NCBI GenBank assembly: GCA_905221615.1
Contig: CAJNDT010004635.1
Location: forward strand, 457,769-521,768
DNA from: Symbiodinium sp. CCMP2592
Taxonomy: Eukaryota; Sar; Dinophyceae; Suessiales; Symbiodiniaceae
Length of the DNA: 64,000 nt
Direction of reading: 5' to 3'
Positions 1 through 12,925 of the stretch are shown piece by piece. The notes under the pieces were generated by a model that ran no database searches, was not told the origin of the DNA, and saw only the letters and a program-made list of their open reading frames with translations. Both the position numbers and the translations under genes were made by a program. Every line of letters begins with the position of its first letter. Position 1 is the first letter of the stretch.

Positions 1-3000
1 TCCACTGGAAGAACCTTGTATTGAGGAACCCTTATACAAACTCATAAAACCCATTGAAGATCCCTCGACGTGCCACCGGAAGTCCCGCTGCGTGCTGCGG
101 GGTGACAGGTGTCTAGGCAGCCCCCTCCGCCAAGAATGCCATGGCTCGCCGAGGCGTTTGGGGAACAGGCGAGTCTTGGGTTTCACAATTATATAGAGCT
201 TAGGGTGTAATTAGAGGTTTGGAGTATGGCTTCGGGCTGGGGGTTTAGAGGTTGGGGTTTAGAGACCCGGGTTCAGAGCCTAGGGCTCTTGAGGAAGGGC
301 TTGAGGCTCGGGCTGCATAGGTTCTATAGGTCTTTAGGCTTACTGGGTTCCTCGGATTGAGATTATGTGGCCATAATGAGGAGACCATATTGTTTACGAT
401 CCCTAGTATTGCAGCTCCTAAACCCCTAAACCCTAAACCCATAAACCCTAAACCCTAAACTAATTCCTTAGCAAGAACCCAGCCTATGCAAAAAAAGTCT
501 TACATCCGGTAACACCAAAAAATAAGACCTTGAAGCCGGAACCGATAAATCCGGGTCTCGCTTAACCTTTAGCGTTTCGGCATTGGGGTTAGGGTTGATA
601 GGGCTTAGGGTTTAGGGTTTAGGGTTTAGGATCTAAGTTCTACAACATGCGCCCATGAACCTTGTCATTGAACCACAAACTGCCACACCCTGAATCCTCA
701 ACCCTCACTTCCAAACCCTAGACTCCTGGATCCTCAAACCCTCCTTCAACCCCTGAGTCCTAAGTCCCACCTAGACCCCCCACGACCCTCCACTACACAC
801 GGGAATTGCCCTAAATCTTGACTATGGAGAGGTCCTGGCCAAAATCCTGAACCTAAAACCCTAAATATCTTTTCAGAACCCCTCGACGATCCAGACAGGG
901 CCAGGCCTGTTGCAGCCGAGGCCCTTGCAGCCAGCAGCGCTGCACAGCTTAAACAGGGTTTAAGGCTTAGGGTTTAGGGTTGGGATATACGGTTCAGGGT
1001 TTAGGGCGCTGGAGCTTGGGGTTAAAGGTGCGTAGAACACCGGGTTCAGGACTTTGGGAGTGTAAGGTGTGCAGCAAGTAACTTCAAGGCCTCCAGAAAC
1101 CCTACACCCTCGAGGCTCGCAATCCCTGAACCCTACAGAGGCCTTCGTGATCCGAAGAGGGTTGTAGGGTATATTGTACTGCAATGATAGGGTATATTGT
1201 ACTACAATTGTGGTGTATATTGCACTACAATTACAAGTAGGGTATGTTGTAATTACTATAGTTACAACACGGAAGCCCAGAATAGTATTGGTAGTTGTTT
1301 GGCTACCTCCCCCAAGGCCCTCCGTATGTAGACTTGGGGCGAAAGAAGTGTCCCGCTCTGCTTCACTGCTGGCCACGCTTGACAAATTCCGGCCGGGGAC
1401 GACATGGATCCTGGGACGTAGGCAGGCTTTGAGCATGAGGGCATTTGGGGGGTTTCGGGTAATCTGGGAGCTTGACACTTTGAAGAGGGTTCAGCGGAAA
1501 GTTCTGCCATAAGCATCGGAGGAGATGTGAGGGACTGGAGTTATTACTGAATATGCAGACCTCCGTATGGCGGGAGTAATGAAAACCTTTTGGCCAAGCC
1601 AAAGGTCCAAGCCAAGCATTCCTTGGAGTCGGAGGTCCTGGCAGCTTCTTCTGCCTTGTTACGGAGAGGTTGTAGCTCTTGCGATCTGTAACCATGCCTG
1701 CTACACGAAGCCCTAAACTCTAAACTACAGAACCTTGTCTAGGTGCAGTGCAAGGCACAGCGATGATGTCTCGCTGCATCAAGACACCTGCATGGCTGCA
1801 GTGGGCTTGAGGTTCCCAACCAAGCCTCCTGAACCGTCAAGGCCACAAACCCTCCAATGCCTGGAAAGAGCTACAAGCCCTCCAAGCCCCGGATTATACT
1901 ACTAATATTAATACTATATAATAGTAATAATCATAACAATAATACATAATCCCTAAACCCCTACTGTAATCCCTAAACCCCTAAACCCTAAACCCAGGCT
2001 TCGTCCTGCAGACTGAAAAGTGCCCGAACAGGTTGCGAGCCAAGGTAGGCGCTTGAATTGGCTCTAGAAACACTTGGGGGAACGATGCCCGCAATTAGGA
2101 CTGTATCCATAGATAAGGTTTAGGGACTGGGGTTGTATGGCGAAGCTTGCTGTGCGTCCAAGCCCCTCTATGATATAAAGGCTCATTACTCGACATCATA
2201 AAAGGACCCTGAATCAATGTAAACCCTACCCCTCATACATAAACCCTAAACCCTATATAAACCCTAAACCCTGGACCGTAGACAGAACCAGTAAGTTTGG
2301 GTTCTCGACTGCTTCTGAAAAGAAGTCCCTGGTGAATATTGTTTAAGGATTATGATTTAGGAGTTCAAGGGTTTATAAGCCAAAACCTAGGATTCTAGAG
2401 TTTAGGGGTTTAGGGGTTATGATTTAGGAGTCAAGGGCTGCTAAACCTCAACTAGGAGTTCAGGGCTTCGGGTTTTGGAGGCCCCAATCTGCGCCCGGAA
2501 CCTAAACCAAAATCGAAATCCCTGCACCCTGATCAAGCCTGATGTCTAAGTTCCCCACAAAACCCTTAAGCCCGAAACAGAACAACTTTGAAAGCAACTG
2601 ACAAAGCCCGCGAAACCCCTTGAAATGCCCAAGAGTCCGGTCCTCCTTAAATTCGCCCGAATTCGTACGCAGAGGCGGGGAAGAGGCGCCAATTTCCGCT
2701 TCCGGATAGCTCCAAGACCTCACGGTTTAGGGCTTCAGGGTTTCCTTAACCCTGAACAACCTACCCTTTTAGGGTTCCCTGTTATGATTTCCTTATACAA
2801 GCCCTTAAAAAGGTAGGTTCTTCAGGGTTAAGGTTAAGTTTAGGATTCAAGGTTAGTGTTGACGTATCGGGTGCTATAAGGGCTCGTAGACTTTAGACGG
2901 GTTTGACGGGGTTTTGTATGGTTGAATCCGAACTTTACGCAGGCGGTTTAGGGTTACGGATCAGTGGGTCTAGAATCAAGCGACTGGGTCATTTGAAATG

Positions 3001-3128
3001 TGGGATACCCTAAATTACCCTAAACCCTAAACCCTCAATTTTGGGGTCCTTACAGTAATGATCCGACTATTTAAGGTACTATATTAGGGTCCCCTATTTT
3101 CGGAAACTCCCATGTGCGTAACTCAACA

Positions 3129-3246
3129 TAACCAAGAGGGTCCATATGCACTACCACTATGGAATTAGGCCCCAAAAGACCATCCCAATAATGGTTTTGG
3201 GGGGACCTAATTCCAGAATAGTAGTATATATGGACCCTGCGGGTAA
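3129..3246. mobile_element. Foldback (MITE-like) hairpin A
   Basis: The two ends are imperfect inverted copies: a left end containing GAGGGTCCATATG and GGAATTAGGCCCC pairs with GGGGACCTAATTCC and TATGGACCCTGC on the right. It has no coding capacity. The word CATATGGACCCTCTGGG also occurs at about 15,327, next to another hairpin. Confidence 0.6.
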
Positions 3247-3287
3247 CTGCAGCTACTTCCAACCCCATGAATGGGGACCTGTGATTG

Positions 3288-3388
3288 CGGTTGATGATAA
3301 AAATCCTGCATTACCTTAAGGACCCTAAACTATGGGAGTTATGGTATATTCCCTATTATGGGTAATGCAGGATTTATATCATCAACCG
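3288..3388. mobile_element. Foldback (MITE-like) hairpin B, copy 1
   Basis: Ends CGGTTGATGATAAAAATCC and GGATTTATATCATCAACCG are near-perfect inverted repeats, each followed inward by TGCATTACC or its complement. The terminal word resembles the hairpin at 18,211-18,317 (GATGGACAAAATCCTGCATG), suggesting one family. Confidence 0.65.
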
Positions 3389-4978
3389 TTGTCAGAAGTC
3401 AGGATCGAGGCTTCAGTGCTGATTCAGATCCGAGGTTCGCAGCACAGGGTGTGGGTGTGTAGGATTCAGGGTTGAGGATTCCCAGCTTCGTGCTTTGGAG
3501 TGTTAGGCTCACTGCTTCTAGGGTAAATTTGGGGTTTGGGGGCTTCTTGTCCGGAGGATTCAGATTTTCAGGCTGCAGGGGCTCAATATTCAGTGTCTGG
3601 GGCTTCAGGGTTTCAAGGTTTTGGGCGCCGGACTTGAATGCGGCTTACGTCTGTAGGGCCTCCAAGACAAGGTAAAGGGTTCATGAGCTCAGCTTCTTGC
3701 AGGCTTTGCAGATTTCGATAGGGTCTTAAAATAGGGTTTGTGCAGGGTTCTGGGGACGGCTTTTCTGCAATCAACAGGACCGAAGGGGGGCATACAAACG
3801 GCACTATGAGGAACTACCACTCCTACACATTCCGAACACTATATACATCATAAGCACACCCTTCCGTCATGCGCAAGCTAGAGTTTGGGGGTGCGTCCAT
3901 GCACCCAACCCGAACAACAGCAGCTACCCACCTCGTCGTGATACTCCGCCAATGTCGGCCTGTGGCCCACGCCTTGGATTTCGAAGTTTGCATTCCCTTG
4001 GCTTAGGGTTCAGAGACTTGTTGTGTTAGGGCTTGGGGATGTGGAGTTCACGGAGTTCAGGGTTCGGGTAGTCGGGAAGGTCACGGCTTACGCTCAGACT
4101 GCGATTCGTACTGTTACGGTGATGTAACCAATGTGGCGAGACGCGGTGGTTGACATTGAGGACTGGCGCCAACAATGCTTTTGTTGTGCCTTTTGCTCTT
4201 AGTGGTAGAATTTCCACTACAAGTTGCAGAACAATCAGCAGCCGCAGGATCTATTGTAGGGCACCCAGTTTCAGGGTTTGGGGCGTTTCCTTGTCGGGGG
4301 GTTTGGGTGCTAGGGGGTCAGGCTTCAGGGTTTGAGGCTTGGCTTTTCCGGGTTGGCTACTAGACTCACTCGACTAGATCCTTCCAGTAGCCTAGCGGTG
4401 TACCCTAGCAATCGCTGCGGGTAATGGTTCAGGTCTTCGGGTTTCGAGTTAAGGATTTAGGGTTTCGGGTTCAAGGGACATGGTTTTGATCATCAGAGAC
4501 GAAAAGCTTCAATTGATGCTGACGGCATCAGCCTTAGAGATTAGCGTGGTATAAACCAACGCGCCGCACCCTCAACCCCCCCTAGATACCTAAACCCTAA
4601 ACCAGCAACCACGAAACCCTAAAACCTGACTGTATAGACCCGAAAGCTCTACACAATGAAGCGCGGTCGCTTTTGGAAGCACTTGCTATGTTCCTGTCGT
4701 CACTGCAAGGCTCAATCTCGCCGAAGGAGCGGCCGTCGACCACACATACGCACATCGGGAGATTTGGGATGTCATTTCCGGGTTTAGTGTTGATGGATTA
4801 GGGTTTAGGGTTTAGGGTTTAAGGATTCAAGAAACAGCGAAAATCAATAGTCAGGAGCGGCTTGGCCCCAACATCAAGTCAAAGGGATACCGCAGCAGCA
4901 GTCCTCTTTGTACAAACCAACGTCTACTCCCGGCGGCCTCTACTCTTCAGGGTGGCTCTCTTGTGGATCCACCTGGGC

Positions 4979-5072
4979 GTTTCCGAAAATAGGGAACCCT
5001 AATACAGTACCCTGAATAGTAGGATCCTTATTATCAAGGCCCCAAAATAAGGTACCCCTAATTTTCGGAAAC
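4979..5072. mobile_element. Foldback (MITE-like) hairpin C, copy 1
   Basis: Left end GTTTCCGAAAATAGGG pairs with TAATTTTCGGAAAC on the right, with further complementary words inside (GGAACCCTAATACAGTACC against GGTACCCC). It is the same family as 15,197-15,300. Half copies with the CCGAAAAT/ATTTTCGGAAACTCCC end occur near 3,095-3,113 and 5,139-5,173. Confidence 0.65.
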
Positions 5073-5396
5073 TCTAAACCCTAAACCCTTTATAGAACCA
5101 ACCCTTATAGATCCCTTTAACGAACCATTAAAGGATCCCTTGAAAGGTACCCCTAAGTTCCGGAAACTCCCACCTCGAAACCCAGCCATCTTCGGCGGTT
5201 GATGCGTGTGAGCGCTTACGGCCCAGGGCTGAACCGCTTTAGCGGTACCGAGGCGTTGGGATCCCAAAGGCTCCACGGTTTAGGGTTTAGGGTTTAGGGT
5301 TTAGGGGGGGCACCTTATTAGGAATTATTACCAATACTATTTTAAGGGTTCCTTACTATATTTACAGTATTATACACCCCAAAACACTGTACCCAA

Positions 5397-5495
5397 AGGC
5401 TCCATGTAGCTTTATCGTAGATACTTTAGCCTTAAAAGGGTCCCCATATAGGTACTTTAAGGTCTAAGTATATACTGTATGGGTACATGGAGCCT
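5397..5495. mobile_element. Foldback (MITE-like) hairpin D
   Basis: AGGCTCCATGTA on the left is the exact inverted complement of TACATGGAGCCT on the right, and inner words continue to pair imperfectly around TACTTTAG and CTTTAAGGTCTAAGTA. No coding content. Confidence 0.6.
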
Positions 5496-5510
5496 CAGGG
5501 GATGTCGCAT

Positions 5511-5660
5511 AATGTAGGAACCTGACTAAGAAACCTTGGGCCTGTTATTAGGGTTCCTTGTATGAGTCCTACTATTTCGGGGGTCTTTATTTGGGTTCCT
5601 TGTATGAATCCTACTATTTTGGGGGTTATAGGCCCAGGGTTTCTTAATCAGGTTCCTATA
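5511..5660. mobile_element. Foldback (MITE-like) hairpin E, copy 1
   Basis: AATGTAGGAACCTGACTAAG at the left pairs with TTCTTAATCAGGTTCCTATA at the right, and the arms continue through AAACCTTGGGCC / GGCCCAGGGTTT. The middle contains a direct repeat around GGGTTCCTTGTATGA. A second copy lies at 16,369-16,476. Confidence 0.7.
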
Positions 5661-5954
5661 GTATCCTCTACCAAATTTCACGATACGTTGGCTTCAGCTA
5701 GGTAGCTGGGTGGAATTTCCGACCTCGGTCCTACCTTCCGGCAGGAGAGTCAGTTCTGGTGAGTGCCAGATCCCAAAAAGCCTAGAACACTAACACTAAA
5801 CCCTAAACCATTAGACCCTAAACCTCTATAGGCCCTATAGAACCCTAAATGTACTAAACCAACCAAAATCTTAAACCCTCAACCCTGAGACCTAAAGGCT
5901 CTTCACTGGCATCATGACTCCGTCCACCTCGAAGGCCAAAGCCTCTGGATAGGC

Positions 5955-6063
5955 ATCTATTCATCATCATACATATGTATGTGTATATATATATACACAT
6001 ACATATGTATATGTGTGCATATGTATGTATGTATATATGAATATACGTATATAAGTATATGTG

Positions 6064-6097
<34 letters not shown>

Positions 6098-6126
6098 TGT
6101 ATGTATATATACATATATATATAAAG
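5955..6126. repeat. ATGT/ATAC microsatellite
   Basis: Runs of GTATGTATGT, ATATAT and ACATACAT alternate. The frames that cross it ([16 protein letters not shown]) are repeat translations, not proteins. Confidence 0.85.
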
Positions 6127-7029
6127 CCATTCTGCACTGATGTGTTGTGCTTTGTATACGGTAGTTATGAACTGTGTGACAAATATGCTGTGTATGGTCT
6201 ATTCTTGTACAGCGTATATTGTATATTGTATGCTTTGGTGTCTTGGAGAAAATTACGACGATACACACCGGAGGCTGTGGGATGTAGGCCCTAATGTAGG
6301 CGTCGATTGCAACCAACCTACTTTTGTTGGTAGCGTCCTTGTGTTTGCTCACCCCGAGTTCTAGGATCTAGTACTTCTGCAAGGGTCTTGTGTGAGACTC
6401 CCAGATACATATAGCGGAGGGAACCAAATGTTCAAACGTATCGCCATTGTCCCAACAACCTACTTTACTGAGACCCTAGAACGCAAGCCCCGAAACACCG
6501 TGCCAAACCGTAAACCGCAAGTCAGCCAGGAAACACCCGCCACGGTGATGACCACGATCACCGAAGGAAATGTGAGCATCCTTATGGCCCAATAGTTTGA
6601 GAGCTTTGTGGGACTGTGGGCTTGAAGCTCGGCGTTTAGGAGTATACATCGGGTTGTCTAGACCCCGAACTAAATCCCGAAGCCAAACCCCAAACTCCAA
6701 ACCGTTTCATTGTATGCTCGGCCCATAACTCACCAACTCGGACATGTACTAATTGTCTAGAGGTAGGGTCTCGTGCATACGCGCTGGGATCCAAATTCAA
6801 GGTTCGACGAGGACTGAAACTCATACAGGGCTTCAGGGTTTAGGGTTTTAAAGGCTAAGCACTCCCATACATAATCTCAGGTCTGCCTTAGCCCTGAATA
6901 ACCTGGGTTCTTCGGGGTTAAGGTAAGGCTCAGTCTAAGGGAGCTTCCAGCATCGTGGCCGAGCCGCACCGCGCTCGTCCAGTACATCCGCTGGCCATAG
7001 GCGAAGACCTTGCTGTCTGCAGCCTGGGC

Positions 7030-7143
7030 CGTTGGGGTTTAGGGTTTTGGGTTTAGGGTTTTGGGTTTTCTTTTTTTCGGGTTTAGGGTTTTGGGTTTAG
7101 GGTTTAGGGTTTTGGGTGTGGGTTTAGGGTTTAGGGTTTAGGG
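7030..7143 (+). repeat. Degenerate TTTAGGG array
   Basis: About a dozen heptamer-like units alternate between GTTTAGGG and GTTTTGGG, interrupted by one T-rich stretch. It is one of the cleaner interstitial telomere-like blocks of the window. Confidence 0.75.
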
Positions 7144-8257
7144 GAAGTCGAGGGGTTGGAAACTCGGAACCCTAAACCCAAAGTTGGGGTGTTGAGGATA
7201 CGGTTGACAGGGCTTAGGGTTCGGGTTTAGGGTTCAACGAAGCTTACTAATGAATCTTCAAGATATCGCATCTACACATGTATGAACTACATGCACTTGT
7301 GTATACTGTGTACATGAATACAGACAACATACATGTTTACATGCATACATACTTACTTACATACTTTACCACATACATATCTTATATCACGCGCAACAGA
7401 CAAATCTAGATCCCTCAGTAGTGCGATCACATGCCGCCGGAGCGCCTCAGCAATTGCAACGCGTCTGAGGGCACAGTACGTTCTACTCGAGTTGAGGGTC
7501 TTTCACGAACAGCCAACGTCCACCAAGGAGGCACACAGCCCCTCGGCAGTTGCTTTCTGCTCACGCCCCACTCGGCATGCTTGAATCAACTCGCAATCCA
7601 ACAACACAACTCATGAACATCAACTAAACCCCAAACTCTGAACCCTAAACTCTGCAAGCTAAACCCTACACCCCAAGCCCCAAACCCACGTCCGTCAAGA
7701 ACCTTTCTGAGCCGTAGATTCAGGTTTGCTTACTGTAAGGCACGCCAGCAGAACATCCCTTGAGGCCCTGGACCACTGCCGAATCACTGCCCTTCGCAGT
7801 CCTGTAAGGGCTACTGCAAGGGCTCCTTTAAAAGTTCCTTTGAGGGTTTGTTTAAGCATTCCTTTAAGAACCCCCAAAGACCGCGCAAACGTAAGCACCT
7901 CACATTATAAGGGTTTGACCCTCATAGATCTAAACTCTAAACCCGAATCCTTTCGAATCCATTTTAGGGTTTAGGTTTAGGGTTCAGGGCTTAGGGGTTA
8001 GGGTTTAGGATGCTTTGCAGGGCCCTTAAACCAAAAGACTTGAAGCAGCCCGCTATGCACTATGCGCACCTCGGGTCTTAACGGATTTTTGCCATGGGTT
8101 TCTTATTGGCGGTGTTATACGGTTTGGTCGGGACTTATGTGGCTTTTTTGAGGTTTTGCTTGGGCCGTCGGATTTTGAGGTTGAGAGTTCAGGGCTGGGG
8201 TGTAGGGCTTCAGTTTAGTGTTTCCGACTCTTGGGTAGGCTATAACTTACCAGGCGA

Positions 8258-8395
8258 TGAATATTCATTCCAAGGGTAAAAGGCGGGACCCTTAATAAGG
8301 ACCCCTAGGTATATACCCTTAATATAGCTATTATATACCCATTATATAGCCCAATATAGGGTAGAGGGTCCCTCCTTTTCCCCTGTGATTCATTA
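8258..8395. mobile_element. Possible degenerate foldback element
   Basis: A left part with TGAATATTCATTCCAAGGG and AAAAGGCGGGACCCTT pairs loosely with AGGGTCCCTCCTTTTCCCC and TGATTCATTA on the right. The match is less regular than in the other hairpins. Confidence 0.4.
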
Positions 8396-9769
8396 CAGCC
8401 CAATACTCAACACGACACCATGATCAACCATGAGACCATACCACAATGCGATGGCAGTGTACCATGGGCCAAGGAGCTAGCTCCGTGGATGGCGTGTAAA
8501 GCCGTATCAGAGGCGCGTGCTTGGGATATGGCAAACCCAACCTAAGTCGTGGATTGAAACTCAAGGTTTCTGAGCCTGTAAGGCACTTCTGTGTCGAACC
8601 TTAACTGCCGGACTCTGACTTTAAAAATGGAGCCACAAAGATCTGAAAACCCCAATTCTGCGTGACTGCAGGCCAAGGACTGGCTCGAGAGCTTGACGTA
8701 AGCCTACTCTGATGTAAACGGCCTCGTGGTGCTTTAAGGATTTAAACCTTTCAACACGATGGGGCTGAATAGTGTGATGTAAAGATACCTCAGATAGACG
8801 TTGATCAAAACCTCACATGCCGTAAGGGGCCTTAATTGATCATATGATAATCATATGACTTCCTTGATGCAGGGATGCTGGCCTCTCTGAGCGCGTTGGC
8901 TTCGACACAAACATGGAGGGAGCGAAATAACATATGTTTTAACAGATGCTTCCGCGACTAGGGCGGCTCAGGATTTGAGTGTTAAGGGGTTTCTGTCGCG
9001 GGAATTCGCCCAAACGCAACAGTATTGACAGGACAGTTCGTGAAGGGATCGGTCATCGTATCTCGCAACAGTCTGTAAGATCGCAGCACGCTGAACCTTA
9101 AAGCTTATAGCCCTGAGCCCAAAAGCTTAGATCCCCGACAGCACGACGCAAGAGAGAGTAGTGTCGCAACGTCCACGGCTTCGGAGCACTGCCCCTCAAA
9201 GAAGAAGGCACACCGAAGCTGATTTGTCGGCTCAAGGTTAGGTTCGGGGTATAGGGAAGTCTAAAGAGAACCATCGTGTTCAAATTTGACATCCGCAGCA
9301 CGTCTTGGCAGCCAGGACCATGTGCGGCTTCATGGCAGTTTCCTCAGCAGGCAAGCACAGCCCTTCGATGGATTGAGACGAGACGGTGCCGCAGCCTCCG
9401 GAAGTCCCTCCGGAATCCTTAGAAGAACCTTTAAAGGACCCTAGAGAAGAACCTTTAAAGGACCCTACAGTCCCTAGAGAAGAACTGTTAAAGGTCCCCG
9501 CCCTGTGGGATAGAAGCTTGGATTATGGTTTAGCGCTCAAGCATTAAATAGTAGGTGCCGTATTATATTAGGGACCCAAAAAGGGACCATGATTTTTGAT
9601 AGAACCTTGGATTATGGTTTATGGTTTAGCGCTCAAGTTTTGGGGCTCTGGGTTCAGTGTAATGGGCCCGGCGGAACAAAATATTCATGGAATCCTGGGT
9701 CTGCATAATGATTCGTGTGTGGGGTCTTGTAAGCAGGGCTTTGCTGCATGATTGGGCAACAAGGGGGTG

Positions 9770-9998
9770 TGAATGTGTGTGTGTGTGTGTTGCATATATA
9801 TATATATACACATGCATATATGAGTGCGTGTAAAAACATATGCGCATGCGTTTATATTTTATGGGTAGTTGTCGAAATTGGAATCTCTTTTCGGGCACAT
9901 TAAATAGCAGGTGCCGTTTTATATTAGGGACCCAAAAGAGGGACCATCGTTTTGACAATCACCCATATATATTAATATATATATATATATATATAACA
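9770..9998. repeat. GT and AT microsatellites with a repeated 60-bp word
   Basis: (GT)n near 9,772-9,792, (TA)n near 9,795-9,808 and 9,965-9,995. A word around TTATATTAGGGACCCAAAA occurs at about 9,570 and again at about 9,923, each preceded by CATTAAATAG and GGTGCCG, so about 60 bp is present twice as a direct repeat. Confidence 0.65.
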
Positions 9999-11099
9999 TA
10001 AATCTACGTCTGTAATGTAGGGACTTGTCCAGACCTCTAAAGCATTTCTGATCCACGCGTCCACTTTGGCACATTCCGCCCCGCAGCTCGTCACGTCATC
10101 GAGGGTGACCACACTCCTCCCAGTGACGACTCTGACACACTGGCACATGGTAAGCTAAACCCTGAACCCTAAACCGTAACCCAAAACTCCGAGAGATTGA
10201 GAGGAAACATGTGCTTTGCATCCGATTTGTGAGACCACGGCGTCCCGCAGGCCCCAGCGCAGTCGCTCGGCAGCGTCGGCGGCTGCATGTCCACTGCCCA
10301 GGCACAAATTTCCTGGGGCTTGGAATGCGATCCCGTCCTGGAATGTAAGGCTTGGGGTTCAAGATGACATGGCTGGCCTAAAGCCCAGCTGGTATGACTG
10401 TCAACACGAGCCCTCGCCGGTACACCCTATCGACATGACTAAGTGCTCCAAGGCTGTCTTGCGTCTCTTTAGAAAGTTGCCCCTAAGTGGCGAACCGGCG
10501 AGACACGCATAGAACCCCGTAGAGCCCGCAGAATCAGAACGGGCCGCTTTTTGAGGTTCCATATGAGTTCAAGGAGGGTAGGACCGCAATGCCATCCCCA
10601 ATCCTTTTAAGTATAAGCCCTGGACCCGAGAAGCTCAACCCCTAACCCCCAAAACCCGACGCCCTCAACCCTGAACCCGCATAAGGCTGTAGCCAGGTCT
10701 CGTCCTCGACACATCCTGACCCGTCACAGCGGAGAACAGGTCCTTGTTTAGGCTTGTGGCGCAGGATGTAGATTGGCGATTATGGGTTTTTAGAACCACT
10801 TAAGGGTTCGATAACGATAAGAATTCTACAGCAGATCTATACACGGATGTATGTGATTTAGGGCCTAGGGTTTCGGCTTAAGGGTTAAGTCTACGGTTCA
10901 GGGCTTGGGGTTCACGGTCTAGCCTTAGTGCGCAAGAGTTGGATAGAAGCTTATAAGTTTCCTAAACCCTATAACCCTAAACCCTTACATCTTAGACCCA
11001 GTTGTAGGATGCAAGCCGTGGGATTTGCGGTATATTTTGGCTTGTAGTTCAAACAAAGCAGGCTTGAAATTGCGCAGGCTTGAATCCTAAGCCCATGCA

Positions 11100-11510
11100 G
11101 ACATACCTACGTACTGACAAACCTAAATACGCATGAATACATGCAGACGCAGATAAATACAGACATACATACACAGACACATAAACAGATCGACATACAG
11201 AAGACGGACTGCCAGACAAACAGACCGACGGACGGACAGACAGGCAGGAAGACAGTCAGACCGACAGACAAAAAGGCAGGCAGGCAGACCGGCGGACTAA
11301 TGGACAGATGCACAGACATACCTACATACAGACTTACCTCAACGCACATACCTGCATGCAGACCTGCCTACATCTACATTCATACATGCATGGGCAAGCA
11401 GCCAGGCGGACAGGCAGGCAAACAGACAGACAGACCGACGGACCGACGGACAGTGGACAGACGGACAGACGGACAGACGGACAGACGGACAGACAGACAC
11501 ACCCCTCTAC
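11100..11510. repeat. GACA/GACGGACA minisatellite
   Basis: Purine-rich tetramers (GACA, GACG, GGCA, ATAC) repeat for about 400 bp, ending in a regular GGACAGAC run. The frames through it (RQTDRQTDGPTD and the minus-strand CLSVCPSVRLSV) are translated repeats. Confidence 0.85.
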
Positions 11511-11621
11511 CCCATGAAGTTGATTTTCCCAATGCCCAGAGTCGAAGAAAGAGATGGCAGCCTGCAGCATGCGCTCTGCCACCGCAGTTGTCCAGTTGAA
11601 GCCTGGTGCTGGGGGCTGCAT

Positions 11622-11670
<49 letters not shown>
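11622..11670. repeat. (TAG)n trinucleotide repeat
   Basis: About sixteen uninterrupted GTA/TAG triplets. The poly-V, poly-Y and poly-L frames over it are artefacts of the repeat. Confidence 0.95.
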
Positions 11671-11997
11671 CATCGGGTGTGGGACGAGGCCACCTATCAG
11701 AATGCATTAAAGACCAAAGCACCGCCCTCTGAAGAGAGACAAACAAACAAAACTTCAGCCTAAACTCCCAACCGCGAATCTGCACACCCTACCTTAACCC
11801 CGAAGAGCCTACATTTCTAAGGACTTATATAAAGAAACCACAATAAAGAACCCTAAAAAGAATAGGCTATTCAGGGTTAAGGTAACCGCTACTGTAACCC
11901 AAAACCCTCATCATAAAATCCAAGCCGCTTGATGGTCTCCAAGGGTTTCCCCCTGCGCGTGAGAGCCCCATCGCGCCAGTGAAGCGGCCCGGAGAGG

Positions 11998-12236
11998 TTC
12001 CAGGAAGCCTTTCAGCTGGGTTCAGGGTTAAGGGTTTATGGTTTAGGGGTTTAGGATTTAGGGGTTTAGGGGAACAGGGTTTAGGTTTTATGGTTTATGG
12101 TCTAGGGTTACAACAGGGTTTGGGGATTCTAGGGTTGAATCAGGGTTTAGGGCGTAGGGATTGGGGTTTAAGGTTTAGGGCTCAGGGTTTAGGGAGTTTG
12201 GTTCAGGGTTCGGGGACTCGGGTTCAGGGATTCTAG
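11998..12236 (+). repeat. Degenerate TTTAGGG-rich block
   Basis: Dense GGGTTTAGGG-like words with many substitutions and spacers. A frame crosses it, but its residues (GLGFRGLG and similar) are simply translated heptamers. Confidence 0.65.
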
Positions 12237-12925
12237 CAATTTACAATGGCTTTTTAGACGGTGCTTCCAGGGATGAATGGGATTTCTTATCCGGCTTTGA
12301 CAAACGGGCTTCCATAGGGGCTTGAAGGAGTGTTATAGACTGCTTGCGGTTGCTCTAGGGTTTCATGCCTTTGTTGAGCTTGTTATAGGGTTTTGCGGTG
12401 CTTACAGGGTTTATGGCGGGGTTTCGTGAACAAGAATGCTAACAAGCTTTAAAAGCCATGGTACAGGTTCCGGAAAGTCTTCAGGGCTGTAAGGCTTAAT
12501 CTAGAATTTTTTGGGGGGAAGGGCTTATAGGATTCGTTTTCAAGGGAAAAGGGTGCAGCGTGTAGGGCTCCAGGGGTCAGGGTTAAAGGGCTTAGGGTCT
12601 AGGGCTTGATTATGGATGTGAGGGGTTAAATACGGTGTTACAAGGGTAACGGTTTCTTGGAATGTGTATCGACAAGTCTAAGGTGCTGAACAAGCTGTTT
12701 CGTAAGCGTTAGTAAGAGTCTTTCCACTTGCTCAAATGATTCGGAGGATTGGACAGGCCTTGAGCTTTGTAGATTTGAAGTCCGGCGAGGGATACAAAGG
12801 GAGTATAGAGGGCTGCGAAATTGATGATAACATCCCCTGACGGTCCTGACATAAGTGGTGTAATATGATGTACTATTATGAGAATCTCGTGTGGAGAGGC
12901 TGGGAAGTTAAAAAGAATTAATTCT

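Noticed and set aside
9211-9240. Possible relic of a dinoflagellate spliced leader (CCGAAGC...GGCTCAAG)
   Set aside because: Only the ends resemble the leader; the middle needs several substitutions and an insertion, and no reverse-transcribed gene follows.
11334-11785. Frames with poly-L, poly-Y, poly-V or poly-T
   Set aside because: They come from the (TAG)n and GACA repeats.
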